From: Epiperipatus broadwayi
Taxonomy: Eukaryota > Onychophora > Udeonychophora > Euonychophora > Peripatidae
DNA length: 64,000 bases
Direction of reading: 5' to 3'
Assembly (NCBI GenBank): GCA_028023455.1
Contig: JAQFVV010000186.1
Location: 808,001-872,000 of the forward strand
The notes under the pieces are model-generated. The model did not search any database and was not told the DNA's origin. It worked only from the letters and a program-made list of their open reading frames with translations. A program made the translations under genes and the position numbers. The number at the start of each line of letters is the position of its first letter. The first letter of the stretch is position 1. Below, one piece after another: positions 12,411 through 24,225 of this stretch.

Positions 12411-13100
12411 TTCTACATAAATCTTACACTATGAGGGTAACTATTTATTTTAGTGACTTCATTCATTTGTTAACAGTAAACACATTTAATGTGGTTAAAA
12501 GATGCAATTATGGTTGCCAGGTGTGTCTGTGTGTGCATTACAGTATGTCCCTAATGAAAGCTAATAATTAAAAAATATAATCTGTTGATTTGGGTGCCAC
12601 TACCATTTGAAATCTATAAATTGATAGTGTGGATTACCATTCTTAATGCAGATATTAAACATAAGTTGAGATAATTATGTTTATGTGTTTTAATTTATTT
12701 TCTATCTTGGATTGGATAACTATTAGAATTATAGGTGTGGCAAAAAGCTTATTCCACAAACATTCAAACTCATTTTTGAAGAATTTTGTAAAAAAATTGT
12801 TTATTAAAGATCTAAAAAATAATTAATCTTAGATCATATATATTTAAGGTGACTCTTGCTAAAGGTGTAAAAAAAATATACTCCAGCAATGATCATTTAT
12901 GATCAATAAATTTCAAATATATGGGCATATATTTGTTATTTTATTAATAATTACATCATGTTTGCTGCAATCTATTGGTTTGCTTCTATTTTAGTGGTAT
13001 TTTTAATGTATTACTATTACTTCAATAATTGCATATTCCATCATATCTTATTCAAATACACAATATAATTAAATAGTAAATCATGTCCACTCAATGAAAC
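12411..13100. other. Unannotated AT-rich DNA
   Basis: Nothing recognisable lies between two RTE 3' fragments in opposite orientation. Confidence 0.5.
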
Positions 13101-13103
13101 ATA

Positions 13104-13427
13104 TAGAAATGTATGTTAGGGGTAAGCAGAAGAGATAAAATTGAAATTTATGGGTGGGTAAGCAAACAGGTATTACTGACAACATTAAAAAAATTAAGAG
13201 ACTGAAATGGAACTGGGCTAAATATGTTGATAGAAGAAATGATTAAAGATGAACAATTGAAATCTTAAACCAGATCCTAAGAGGTTATAAAAACCTAGAA
13301 AGGCATCGTATGTGAAATGGATGGAAGAAAAAATTGTTAGAAATCAAAGAAACTGGAATAAACTTGCAGAGAACTTCATCCTCCAGTGGACCAATAATGA
13401 TTGAAAATAATGATGATGATGATATAA
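13104..13427 (+). mobile_element. RTE LINE 3' fragment (copy L3)
   Basis: It matches the C-terminal coding end of the RTE copies: an R-MYVRG-like block near 13110, 'VSKQTGITDNIKKIKRLKWN' near 13155-13215, then 'IEILNQILRGYKNLERH' and 'RNQRNWNKLAENFILQWTNND'. It ends in GATGATGATGAT near 13411-13423. Stops are frequent. Confidence 0.8.
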
Positions 13428-13680
13428 TACATCTAATATGTATTTTTAAATCTTTATTTATTGATCATAAATGTAAAATCATCTCTAAACAAGCAAACAA
13501 GAAAAATTCCATATTTTAAAAGCAATAATAAAATTCATTGTCAGATTTGTTTAAAAATCAGATTACCTTTTGCAGGTTATTCTTATTAAAAAGAGTTTAA
13601 TAGAAATGTTACCTTTAAACCACTAAACATCACATGATTACCATTTCCTATGCGTACACTGTTAAAACACTGACAGATTC

Positions 13681-13760
13681 ACCATATAATAGTGACACCT
13701 AGTGCAAGTCATTGGTTAATATGATTTGAACTGGTTGACACTAGAGTAGGTAGAGTTTGT
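13681..13760 (-). repeat. Small fragment related to the ribozyme-family repeat 3' end
   Basis: The block CCATATAATAGTGACACC, then TAGTGCAAG, resembles the complement of the terminal block of the ribozyme family (CTTGCACT-GGTGGCACTACTGTATGG). Upstream is a CATCACATGATTACCATTTC block also seen beside other members. Low resolution; only a fragment. Confidence 0.4.
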
Positions 13761-13847
13761 TTATGTTGATTATATATTTTAAATATATCAAATATGATAT
13801 GTTGGATTACTTCCATCACCTACCATTAAACATTAAATGTCTAGAAA

Positions 13848-14044
13848 AGTTTAAACTTTATTTAAGCTTTTCAAATACAAACAACTGTTAATAATAATCC
13901 ACAGCACATGTTACTGGATTGCACAATGTTTGGGGTGACATTATTCTCCACTCTTCTTCAGTTGTTGTTGGCCTGACCAGTGCCAATAGTATAGGAGTTG
14001 AACTCACAACATTAGATTTTTGAATATCGAATTTTAAGGCAATA
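13848..14044 (-). mobile_element. tRNA-derived SINE-B, copy B1
   Basis: On the minus strand it contains the anticodon-side block CCTTAAAATTCGATATTCAA, a B-box-like GAGTTCAACTCC, the body 'GGCCAACAACAACTGAAGAAG' and the 3' end TTGTATTTGAAAAGC with TTAAATAAAG. The best-preserved member is at 59488-59724. It stands head to head with copy B2. Confidence 0.75.
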
Positions 14045-14059
14045 CTGTAATCATCTAGC

Positions 14060-14236
14060 TTGATTGGTTAGAATTTGATATTCAAAAATCAAAAGATCAG
14101 GCCAGCAACACCTAAAGAAGAGTTGTGAGTAATACCACTCCCAACATTGTGTAATGTAATAACCTGTGTTATCTAACTGTGTGTTATTTCTAACAGTTAT
14201 TTGTATTTAAAAAATTTAAATAAAGATTAACATTTT
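14060..14236 (+). mobile_element. tRNA-derived SINE-B, copy B2
   Basis: It has AGCTTGATTGGTTAGAAT (A-box side), GATATTCAAAAATC, a deletion of the B-box segment, then GGCCAGCAACACC, AAAGAAGAGT and the 3' end ATTTGTATTTAAAAAATT followed by TAAATAAAG. With copy B1 it forms a large imperfect inverted repeat with about 15 bases between the arms. Confidence 0.75.
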
Positions 14237-14239
14237 CTA

Positions 14240-15219
14240 TATATTGTAGATGATGGAAATAGTTCATATTATCACATCTAATATGTCATTATTATTAACC
14301 TTCAAGTAAATACTAAATACTAAATATATCAATTTTTTGAAGTCTGATATCACGTTTTATTTATAATATTAACCAAAACACCTAAGTAAAAAATATATAA
14401 GGGAATTTATTTAAAAGAAAATACATTAATATTTTTAAATTAGTAATACTCGTTTTAGGAATTTATTTTTAATCTCAGTTTAACGATTTTTTAAAAAATA
14501 TATTTTTAAATATTTAGGCGCAAAAAAAAAAAAAACTACACGATTTTACTTAAACATTGTGTTTGTCTTAGTAAAGTTGAAAAATAACACAAGTAAGAAA
14601 CCAAATAAAACATTTGTCAGACATGATGATCGCAAACAAAATATAATCTCTTTGAACTTAAAATTGAGTTGCTAGAAACCAAAGTAAAGCTCTTGGCTAT
14701 TGGATAAATACCGCGGATTTTTAGGATTAGTTGAGAATTCATTTTCTTAAATATTATTATGAACTGGAATTAAATACTTTTGGTCCTTAGAATTGTTTGG
14801 TTTATTAAAGAAAACAGATGCATTTATTTACAAATATAACGTATTGTAATTTTCTTCATGTTACTGTTATCATTTTAAAATTTGAAATATATTTCCAAAT
14901 TTAACAAATAGATATTGAGAATATTTATAATAACGTTTTATATTTTTCAATTGCTACTTAATTTCTCACTACATTTATATGCACAAAATTTCTTTCACAA
15001 AGATTAAATGACGACAGGTTATCTAAAATCTTATGAGAAAAACAAAATCTTATTATGGACTACAGTTTAAGGAAATATCTGCTTTAATTCACTGATTTAT
15101 TTTAACGAGTTAATTTGTGTAAAATCAAATAAATAAATCAAGCAACCATTCACACAATATCTACTATTACAAAAAAAAATTGTCATGAAAAAATTTGTAT
15201 AATGTTCCAAAGTGAGAGT
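14240..15219. other. Unannotated AT-rich DNA
   Basis: No gene or known repeat seen. It ends at the TA dinucleotide that borders the pogo-like transposon. Confidence 0.5.
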
Positions 15220-15365
15220 TACGGTATTTACCCGGCGTGTAGGATGCACTCCCCTCAAAATATCTTAAAATATGGCGTGCGTCTTATGCACCTGTAATCA
15301 AAATAATGAAATTTCAATCTATTTAAAACTTCTGGTTTATATTAATGTACATATATAAGTATTCT

Positions 15366-18300
15366 GGCTGCAAAAATGAGTTTGCTGTTAATTCAAATTA
15401 GGGCAAATTTTCTAATGTCCATTCCATACGTTCTTGTCGTTGCAGTTGTTATTACTATGTGATTATTCATATAGTATACAAACACGTATGGACTGCTCAG
15501 CAATACACACTAGCAAGTGTGGCGAGTTTATTGGTTTTTTATTTCTGAGTTTAAGATCAAAAAACAACATGGTCTTTCTTCTCAGTTGCCTGATAAGGCA
15601 GAATGAATGTGTGTGTGAATGAATTTTTTTTTCTAATAAATATATATACAATCATGACACACAAAAATCTATCATGGCCCTTATTCACAGGAGGCTGTAA
15701 AGTCATCAGCCAAGGCAATGGTTGATTGTCGAAGGCAGAGAGTGCTAAAAATTCCCTGATTGCAGACCCAGGCTGCCATTTAATGATGACTTTTTATTTA
15801 GGTACTTTCAGCTTTCAATTAAAGGAAGATTGCAAGAATTGAAAGAACTGTCTTATATTAAATGGGATATTGTTAGTTTTTGTGAAATTAGAAGAAAAGG
15901 TGAAGAGACAATTGATTCAAAAGTGGACTTGTACTCTACTACAAAGCCACCAATATTGGAAGTACAAATGGAGTAGGATTTATTATGAATAAAAAGTGGA
16001 AGAACAACATTGTGGAGATTGATGATATATCAGACAGAGTGGCAAGCTTAGTTATTCAACTTAAGATCAGATACCAAATGCAGATAATTCAGGTTTATGT
16101 CCCAACAAGTTCTCATAGTGATGAAGTAGTAGAAGATTTTTATATGGATGCACAAAAGGTTTTGATCAGATTAAACAACATTTTAAAAATTCTCAAGGGA
16201 GACTTTAATGCTAGAATTAGTAAACAATAGAAAGATGAAAGTGCTACAGATAAATTTGATTATGGTAATAGAAATGAGAGAGGACATAGATTTGTGGAGT
16301 TTGCAGAAAAATAAAAACTTTATATTATAAATTCTTTTTTTGAGAAAAATGTTAAAAGAAAATGGACATGGAGGCATCCAAATGAAGGTACAGCTGAATT
16401 GAATTATATTTTGACTAACAGAAAATACATATTTCAAGATTGTAATGTTCTTAATAAATTTAACACAGGAAATGAGCATTGATTAGTAAGATGTAAGATA
16501 CGTGTTAATGCAAAACTAGAGAGACAAAAATTAGAAAAACAATATTTATAGTTGAAATTCCTAATCTTCAGAAACATTCTAATGAATTTAAATTAGAACT
16601 TTCAAATCGATTTTAAGTATTAGTAGATTTTGAACATGATTCAGATTTGAATGAAATTAATATGAAAATAACTGATACACTTTTAAAAACTGCAACAAAG
16701 ATAGCTGGTAGAAAAAAGCAGCAATTGACTAATAAAATTTCTACTGAGACTAGAAAATTTATAAAGAAAAGAAGGAATATTAAGATATATAAAAATGATG
16801 CATTAAGAAGGATTGAATATCTCGAATTTTGTAAAATGGCACAAAAAGGATTGATAATCATATAAGAAATTATAATTGTGAAATAGTAATGAAAGCAGTA
16901 GAAGAGAATAGAAGTCTCAAGAGTGTAAACCAACATTTTGCTGCAATAAGATAAAAAGATGGAACTATTACTAAAAAGAGATGACATCATGAAATGGGTA
17001 GAAGAATTCTATCAAGAATTATATAGTAAAAAAGAACAAGTACCGCCTACATGTATTATATCTTCTGAATTACCCAAAATTTTAAATGAAAAAGTGAGAC
17101 ATGCAATTAAATTTATAAAGAAGGTAAAAAGTTCCAGATAATGATGGAATAATAATCAATATATTAAAGAAGCAGGGTAAGAAATATAATTTTTTTTAGC
17201 AAAGTTATATATCTAATGTCTAAATGATAAAGATGTACCAGATAATTGGAAGAATGCAGTATTATTATTAATATTTAAAAAGGGTGATAAAGAAGATATT
17301 ATAAATTACAAACCTATCAGCCTTTTATCAGTTTTATACAAAAATTTTACCAAGATAGTTACAACTCGTCTACAAGAACATTAGATTTCAACCAATCAAA
17401 AGAACAAGCTGGATTTAAAAATGGTTCTAGTAATGTATATCACATTCAAATATAGAGAGAAGTTATAGAAAGGACCAGTGAATATGAGTTGCCATTATAC
17501 TTTGGATTTGTAGATTATGAAAAGGCATTTGATTTTACAAGCATTTCTTAAAACAGGCAAAATTCACTATTCGTATTGCCACACACATTTCTTCAGTGAT
17601 TAAAGCATTGGATTATCAAGTTATAGACCCAGGATATTATTATTTTCTGAAGAGTATTTATAAAAATGGAACAGCAACAATTAGATTATATAATGATAAT
17701 ATGAAGGTGAACACTGAAAAGGGTGTAAAACAGGGTGATTATATCTCCAAAACTTTTTACAGCAATGCTGCAAGAAGTATTTTGTGAATTAACAGGAAAA
17801 GCTAAAGGAGTAAAAGTAAATGGAGATTATTTAAGTCATTGAGAATTTGCAGAGGATATAGTTATTTTTACAAATAATATTTTAGAGCTTCAGGAAATGT
17901 TGCAGGAGTTATCAGATGAATGTAAAAAAGTAGGACTAAAGGTAAATGTTAAAAAGATTAAAGTAATGTTCAATGGATTTTCTCAAAAGATGAAAATAAA
18001 GATTGATTATGATGAGTTAGAAGAAGTTAAAAACTACAAATATATATAGATGGAAATGTAATGGATGAAATTAATCATAGAATTAAACTTGGTTGAAGTG
18101 CTTTATGTGAGTTACCAGCTTTTACTTATGAATTTGAGACTTGGACACTTAATAGAAGAGCAATTCAGAGATTTCAGACCACTGAACGAAGTATGGAGAG
18201 ATGCATGTTAGAAGTAACAAAAAGAGATCGAAAATGCAATATATGGGTAAGAGAACAAACAGGTGTTATTGACCTCATTGAAAAAAATAAAATACTGAAG

Positions 18301-18541
18301 TGGAGTTGGGATGGACATATTGCTAGAAGAGACATAATAGATGAATAATTAAAATCTCAAACTGGATTTCAAGAGATTGTAAAAGATCCAGAAAGGGACC
18401 ACATGTGAGATGGATAGACAAAATAAAAAAATGTGCAGGGGTGATGTGGAGAAGAGAGACTAGAGATCAGAGAAAATGAATTGAACTTGGAGAGACCTTT
18501 ATCCTGTAGTGGATTGACAATGGTTGAAAATGATGATGATG
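15366..18541 (+). mobile_element. RTE-type LINE, full length, dead (copy L4)
   Basis: The 11-bp target duplication ATAAGTATTCT flanks it (15355-15365 and 18542-18552), which defines a 3.2-kb element. An endonuclease section (about 15800-16500) shows VQVYVPTS-like, GDFNARI (near 16198-16220), and 'WTWRHPN ... LNYILTNRKYIF' blocks. The basic linker is at 16647-16865. RT blocks include DNWKNAVLLLIFKKGDKEDI (about 17240-17300), GFVDYEKAFDF (17508-17535), KGVKQGDYIS (17722-17750), and a DFADD-like site degraded near 17845. C-terminal blocks are WVREQTGVIDLIEK (18245-18285) and MWRRETRDQRK (18447-18477). The tail is GAT-type repeats. Several stops and frameshifts inactivate it. Confidence 0.9.
17542..17593. 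mobile_element. Micro-insertion with 8-bp duplication inside LINE copy L4
   Basis: CATTTCTT occurs at 17542-17549 and 17586-17593 with 36 extra bases between them. These bases are absent at the corresponding place of the RTE copy at 2100-5196. The ends of the insert are weakly inverted (GGCAAAA near the left, TTGCC near the right). An 8-bp duplication would fit a hAT-type event, but the insert is tiny. Confidence 0.5.
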
Positions 18542-18689
18542 ATAAGTATTCTATTGCATTTCATCCTTTTGCAAAACAGACATTTCAAATAAACCATTCC
18601 ATAAGTTTTTTATGTTCTGTAAAAATAATAAGTTGCATGATATATTTTATGCTTTCATTACTGAAAGGAGCATTCCAATAAAATGGAGT

Positions 18690-19242
18690 TCATCCAATGT
18701 ATGCATGCATGATCACACTTCAACAATGCATTGCAGTGTTTAACTTTAACTTTAGCAGATGTATCCAGAACATTATTGGTGTTCTGTGGTGGACCATTAA
18801 AGAAACCTGCCTTGCTAGTATGAGATCAGTTTTGAAGTTACAGAACAGAAGCTGTGAAAAATCAAATCAACCAACTAAAAAATTGATTAGCTGTAATTCT
18901 AGATAGCCTAATAAGCTAGCTTCAACCTTTAGGTGTCTACATTAGTAAATTATTTAAAAGAATTGAAATGTTACAATTGGATGTAGTCTTCAGATTTTGA
19001 AATGACACCATCAAGAGAAAAAAAAAGTCTAGCATTTCACAGATTTGTGAATAGGTCAAAACTTCATGGAATGTTGTAAAAAACAGTTGGAAAATCATTT
19101 AAGAAATGTGAAATTAGTAACTCACTTGATGGCACAGAGGATGATTTGTTATATGAAGAATCAGTTTCTGAAGAAGAGACTTTAAGTGATGCTTCATTTA
19201 GTTCTGGAGATGAATTTCTGGGTTTTGAATATGAAGATTAAA
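18690..19242 (+). pseudogene. pogo/Tigger-like transposase C-terminal remnant
   Basis: A frame read through one stop gives ILDSLIS-LQPLGVYISKLFKRIEM (about 18896-18970). This corresponds to the 'LTSxLQPLDVxxNKPFK' block that ends the DDE_1 catalytic core of pogo/Tigger transposases. Further on, SFKKCEISNSLDGTEDDLLY followed by an acidic serine-rich tail ends at a stop near 19240, matching the 'FKKCGISNxLDGxEDD' tail of the family. The catalytic Asp residues upstream are not present. The open stretch at 18697-18906 is in the same region but broken. Confidence 0.75.
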
Positions 19243-19432
19243 AGGTATCTAACTACAGTGTTTCCTAGTTACATTTTTGTAGACATATATAACTATAAAA
19301 TTAGTACAGTAAATCATTATGAAAATTCATGAAAAAGTATAGAAAGTTTTTTTTTTTCTTAAGAATGTGTAAAAAAAAAAAAAGGGATGCATCTTATTTA
19401 CCGCAGCATCCTATATGTCAGTAAATATGGTA

Positions 19433-20450
19433 ATTAAAAACATGTTAGAAAATGCTTGTTTTTAAAAGGTATATTTTTGTAATTTTTGTTCATATTTAAT
19501 TATCCATATGATCTATTATTATCCATTAATTCAAAACTTATCTAATATTGAGGGAGCCACACGTAAATCAAAATTGGCTCATATTTATATAGTTGAATTA
19601 TTCTATTCGGAAACATAATTTATAGCTGCAATTAACTCTAAACAAACTCAAAATCTCACAGTCATTAAGTTATCTCAATGTTATAATAAACATCTGTTTT
19701 ATTAACTAATAAGAAAAAAAATAGCTATGTTGTTGAGTGCATAGCTACTATCTAAAGCAAAACAAAATATTTTTTAGCATTCATAGACTGGAAGATCATT
19801 TATAGTTTGTATTTTGATTATTCTCATTAACTGTTTGTAAAAAATTCTGTATCACATTTCATTATTATCCATACTTTACTCAGATATTGATAGTTTATTG
19901 GAAAGGAAAAGCTTTTTCAATATTATTCCAATTTTTTTCTCTTTAAGCTGTCATCCAAAATTTTTTATATATCTTATCTCATATTAAATTTCTTTTTGAA
20001 AGCATCTTTTAGAATTTTGTTGATAATTTATGAAGTTCTGTGATTATTAACTTTTCTAGATATCCGTTTCTCTTATTTCCATCTAAGATTTTTTTAAATT
20101 TTTTATAAAAATATAAAATAAGATAAATATCATATTTATTCGTTATTACACAGCCATGGTGCTGTAGACAGTTTGGAGAGAGAACCAGTCATAGTGATCT
20201 TTTCATGGCTATACACTGTATAACTATTATGTTTTCCCCACACTTTATGGAATCATTTACAGTCTCTAATCCATTTTAGATTTTAAATAAATATAAAACT
20301 GAAATAAACAAGCCATAAATATTAAAAAAAAATTTTTTTTTTTTTTTTTTAAAGTGAAACATAAGGATATAAACATTTATAATGGCATTTTACATTTAAT
20401 TATATGTTGGTCTATTTCCATCATCTAGAATTCATTGTTAAATGTCTTAA
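19433..20450. other. Unannotated AT-rich DNA
   Basis: No gene. The only recognisable item is the short dispersed block near 20156-20200 shared with 10210-10262. Confidence 0.5.
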
Positions 20451-20454
20451 GAAA

Positions 20455-20672
20455 AATTCAACCTTTATTTAAGCTTTCCAAATACCTACAACTATTTGTA
20501 AATATGTAACACAATGGTTTGATTGCTATTACCCCCCTCTGTTCTTCATATGTTGCTGGTATGACTCATGACAATATTAGCACGGGAATTGAATCTAGGA
20601 TTTTTAGATTCATAAATACTGAATTTAAGATCACAGTCTAACTAACTAAACTATTCTGACAAAGTCAATAAT
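20455..20672 (-). mobile_element. tRNA-derived SINE-B, copy B3
   Basis: On the minus strand: TTAGTTAGTTAGACTGT (A-box side), ATCTTAAATTCAGTATTTAT, a B-box-like GATTCAATTCCCG, then GTCATGAGTCATACCAGCAA and the 3' end GTATTTGGAAAGCTTAAA followed by TAAAGG. The block order matches the copy at 59488-59724. Confidence 0.75.
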
Positions 20673-21336
20673 CAGTAAAACTTTTTAACTTACAATTTGA
20701 GATTTCTTCTGCTTTCTCCTTTTTTTGTAGGTGATATTTTTAATAAAGAAAATATAAAGTAATTATAAATAAGATTTTATCTAAACAAAATATTTACTAT
20801 ACATAAAGTACATGTGTATTGTGCATTGTCTCCATGTTGAATATGTTAATTGTTGGAGTTAATCCATGGGATCAGGTATATTTTTATTTGGCAATAATAA
20901 TAATGCACATCAATCTATCTACAAACTGACAAAAAATATGGTTAACCATTTTTAAAATTTTTCCATCATTAACTGTAAAGTATTTGAATAATTTTGATTT
21001 AATGTAATTTTAACTCCACTATTCATAGAGAATGCATATCTGTTAAGTTTGATAGTAATTTGACAAATAGCTGACTGTATTTTACAAATTTTTGACTGCA
21101 AATGTTTCTGCAATAACATTATCTACACCTGTATCATAAGAGTTACTATTTATTTTGATATCTGGGAATTTACATCTTTAAAATCTCCAAATAAGTTGCA
21201 TCATCTTGCTTTTTTCAATATTGAATTTTCCACAATTTTTTTAATAACAAAGTAATGTCATTTTTAGTATAATTTTTTAATAAATATAGTTTTACTTCTC
21301 ACTATTATGTAAACAAAAAACACTTATTTATAAGGG
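20673..21336. other. Unannotated AT-rich DNA
   Basis: Nothing supported here. Confidence 0.5.
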
Positions 21337-21337
21337 A

Positions 21338-21586
21338 TGCCATGCTATATACTATGGCGAAACTAAAGCTACAATCCACATTAGACTGGCTCAACACCAG
21401 AAGAACAGCAACACATCTTCTGTGTTTTTGAAACATGCTATGCAATCTGGACACAACTTCATACCTGCCAATTCCATAATATTATGCTCAGAATCAAACA
21501 ATCACAAAAGAAAAATATTTTACATTAATGGATCCATGCTATCAATAGACACTTGCTTCGAGATCTCAAAGAAATGGGCTATGTAA
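21338..21586 (+). pseudogene. Penelope-like element GIY-YIG endonuclease fragment
   Basis: An 82-codon frame without a start codon ends at TAA 21584-21586. It reads CHAIYYGETKATIHIRLAQH near its start, which fits the GIY-YIG nuclease pattern of Penelope-like elements (Tyr-x-Gly-Glu-Thr, then Arg, then a Glu/Gln-His pair). It continues with VFLKHAMQSGHNF, matching their 'AxHxLxxGHxF' block, then SESNNHKRKIFYI, matching the final conserved 'ESNYxKRxxxEAxxI' segment. So it is the 3' coding end of such an element. The RT domain is not found upstream, so the copy is 5' truncated. The 3' flank to about 21700 is probably its untranslated end. Confidence 0.8.
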
Positions 21587-21699
21587 CACTAGCTTATTTA
21601 AATATTTGCATATATTTTACTATACATTTTATGAGGGCTATGAATATGAGTCATGGATCCTCGAAAACGTTAAGCCTATAAACTTTAATATTAATTTAT

Positions 21700-22320
21700 A
21701 TCTTCTTCTTCATTAAACAATTATAATTTTTTAAAAATCTGATTTTTAAATTTATTATTACAGCCTGGGGTTGGAAAACCACTTCATTTTCATGAATAAG
21801 ATTTTTTAAATTTTTTTTAGGTAAATGTTTAGTAAAATATTTATTGATGGTGGAGGGAAAAATCACAGGACTGCAATTTCATTATTTATTCATCAACATT
21901 TTATGTAATCATAAAATAAATGCATAATTTCAGTTATTTGAAAGTTATATTTTTATAACAAATTTCTTTAAATTGTTTTCAGTTTTTATATTATCTTGAT
22001 TTTCTGTTTTTTTATATTTAAAAGTATAAACCAAATCTGAAAAGGTTACAATAATAATTGACAAGCCAGATTCCTAAAAAATATTTTTAATGACCTTGCA
22101 AATAAAAACCTTTCCCATAATGATATAAGAAAGGGTTGCTATTTGCAAGTTCATTTAAAATAATTTTTTAAAAATCAGACTTGAGAATTGAAATTTTCAG
22201 AATTGGTTGATCCATGACTAAATTTATATCATGTTTTATAGGTTGATAAATCAATAATTTATTTATGGACTTGTTAAAGTTGCTAAAATTTTATTCAAAA
22301 TTTTACCACTAAGTACACTC
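21700..22320. other. Unannotated AT-rich DNA
   Basis: No feature seen between the Penelope-like fragment and the L1-like fragment. Confidence 0.5.
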
Positions 22321-24225
22321 CTCTTCACAGCCTATGTGAACCCATTACTGCTAAACATTGAGGCTGTCTTTTCTGGGATAGCCATCCCTATGCTAAGAGA
22401 GAACATTCACCATATTTCCTATATGAATGATATGGTGGCATTCCTCTCATCTCAGGATGAGTTCACTAGGCTTGAGGGACTTCTAGACCAATTTTCTCAC
22501 AAATTTGGTCTGAGTAAACAAAGAGAAATCAGCCATGTGGTCGATTTTATCAGGCAAGCAAATAACAGGTGGATTTGAAGCCCCCCTCAGAAATTTCTAA
22601 GCTTCCCCCTAGCCTCCCCCATCCACTATGAGTAGGGAACTCAAAGCTTCCTTATTAGCTAAGATCAATTCTATAGTAACATCACTATCTAAGATCTACC
22701 TGTTCTTGTTGGGGAATGTAGCACTACTGAAGGCTGTAGTAATGCCAAAATAACATTATCTGGCAGGATTTTCCCCCATGGGCAAGTTTATCCCAAAAAT
22801 TGAAACATGCAGAAAACCTTGATGGGAAGACAAGACTCCCATCATCAGCCTCAACCTATTACAAAAACCCAAGCTTCTTAATGGCCTTAGCCTTCACTCA
22901 CTGAAGATTTTTTACCTCCAACGAACTCATAATGTACTATTCAAGATTTTTAAGAATAATCCTGATATGGAGTGCCTCTTCTCCATGGAAAAGATTGAGT
23001 CTACTGATTGACCTCCACCTAGATGGAGAAGCATTTGGTTACAATAGCAAGTTACGGTGATTATTCAAAATTTCTGGTCATTGGGTTTCCTGGAAAAACT
23101 AAATCCATAAATATACTCCCTATAGGAATCTCTCAATTTTCCAAAATTAACAAAATTCATCAAACTGAGTCCAAAATTTGTTGATTTTTTAATAAAAATC
23201 ATCCTTGGAGCACTCCCCACTGGGGCCTTTCTCCATTACCAATGGGGTTACAACATCAACCTCCTGTGACCCCTATGCAACAAATAGGAGGAGTCCATTG
23301 ACCATATTCTGGATCAATGTGGTTTGTGGACTTACTTCCATAATATAGCATTAGACCGGATAAATGGCAATGATCCAGCTAATAAGGCACAATTAAAAAG
23401 GGCCAATTCGGAACAATAAGACTGGCCACTTTCATTAACTTCTCAATTTGGACTACTGGATGCAGCATGATATTTGATCATGGCTATGATGACTCAATGG
23501 TTAATCGATTTTTCAAGTCCCTCTACAAGATAAAAGATGAGGATAAATGAACTTATCAGACTTGGCTAACTGATCAAACCTGGAGCCAGATGAGGCTATA
23601 GACTTGATTCATGAAATTCTTAGGTCTAAGACTTGAATTTTCTCCAATCCATGAATGAATAATATATCCAATCTTTCATCTAATAATAATTTAAACTTTA
23701 ATTATGTAGATCTTTCATACACCCAATATATTTAATACATAAACTTTGCATTAGTTCCATACTGTGTAATTAATTTACCTATATATCCTAATTAATGATT
23801 CTTAATAGTCCCTTTTATATATCAACTTGTAAATATTGTTATGGTTCTCATTGACCTTTGAGCCAAGATAGTCATTAATCAATGCAATTTCTAAACCTTA
23901 TATATAGGTTTGACTTACAAAGTATTTCCTAGCAAATTTATGCATATGATGCATTGCCTTAAGGCATTAGTGTAATCTTTGATTTTATTTATATTTATTT
24001 ATTTGTTTCTTTCATAACTGCATTAATTTGCCTATCATAATTTTCGTATGTATCTCTTGAGATTATGTTATTGATCTGATACAACTTTTGATTTTTCTAT
24101 ATACATGGTTTGTATACCACATTTATATGTATTCATTGAAACTTTCTTATTGACATAATTTTATGCTATCATTGATTTCTCTTGTATCTACTCTAAGGTA
24201 TAAATAAAGTTTTAATTTTGAAATA
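22320..24225 (+). mobile_element. LINE 3' half (reverse transcriptase to Cys-rich end), dead
   Basis: The open frame at 22336-22578 reads NPLLLNIEAVFSGI ... HISYMNDMVAFLSSQDEFTR, corresponding to RT motif B/C of LINEs where the active site YADD has become YMND. The zone 23215-23400 gives, with frameshifts, WGLSPLPMG-type, then TSCDPY(C)N, then ESIDHILDQCGLW. This resembles the zinc-binding 'CxxC...EtxxHxLxxC' segment at the C-terminus of L1-like LINEs. The AT-rich part to about 24225 ends in ATAAATAAAG and is probably the 3' untranslated region. It is unrelated to the RTE copies. Confidence 0.7.

Larger units (their letters stand above)
15222..19430 (+). mobile_element. pogo/Tigger-like DNA transposon, split by a LINE
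   Basis: The left end reads CGGTATTTACCCGGCGTGT, then AGGATGC. The right end on the opposite strand reads CCATATTTACTGACATAT, then AGGATGC. Both are flanked by TA, the target site of Tc1/mariner and pogo elements. Inside, after the RTE insertion at 15366-18541, is a decayed transposase C-terminus at about 18870-19242. The TIR pairing, TA flanks and the DDE_1-type protein together make this a single old element. It is non-autonomous now because the N-terminal and catalytic part is missing. Confidence 0.75.
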
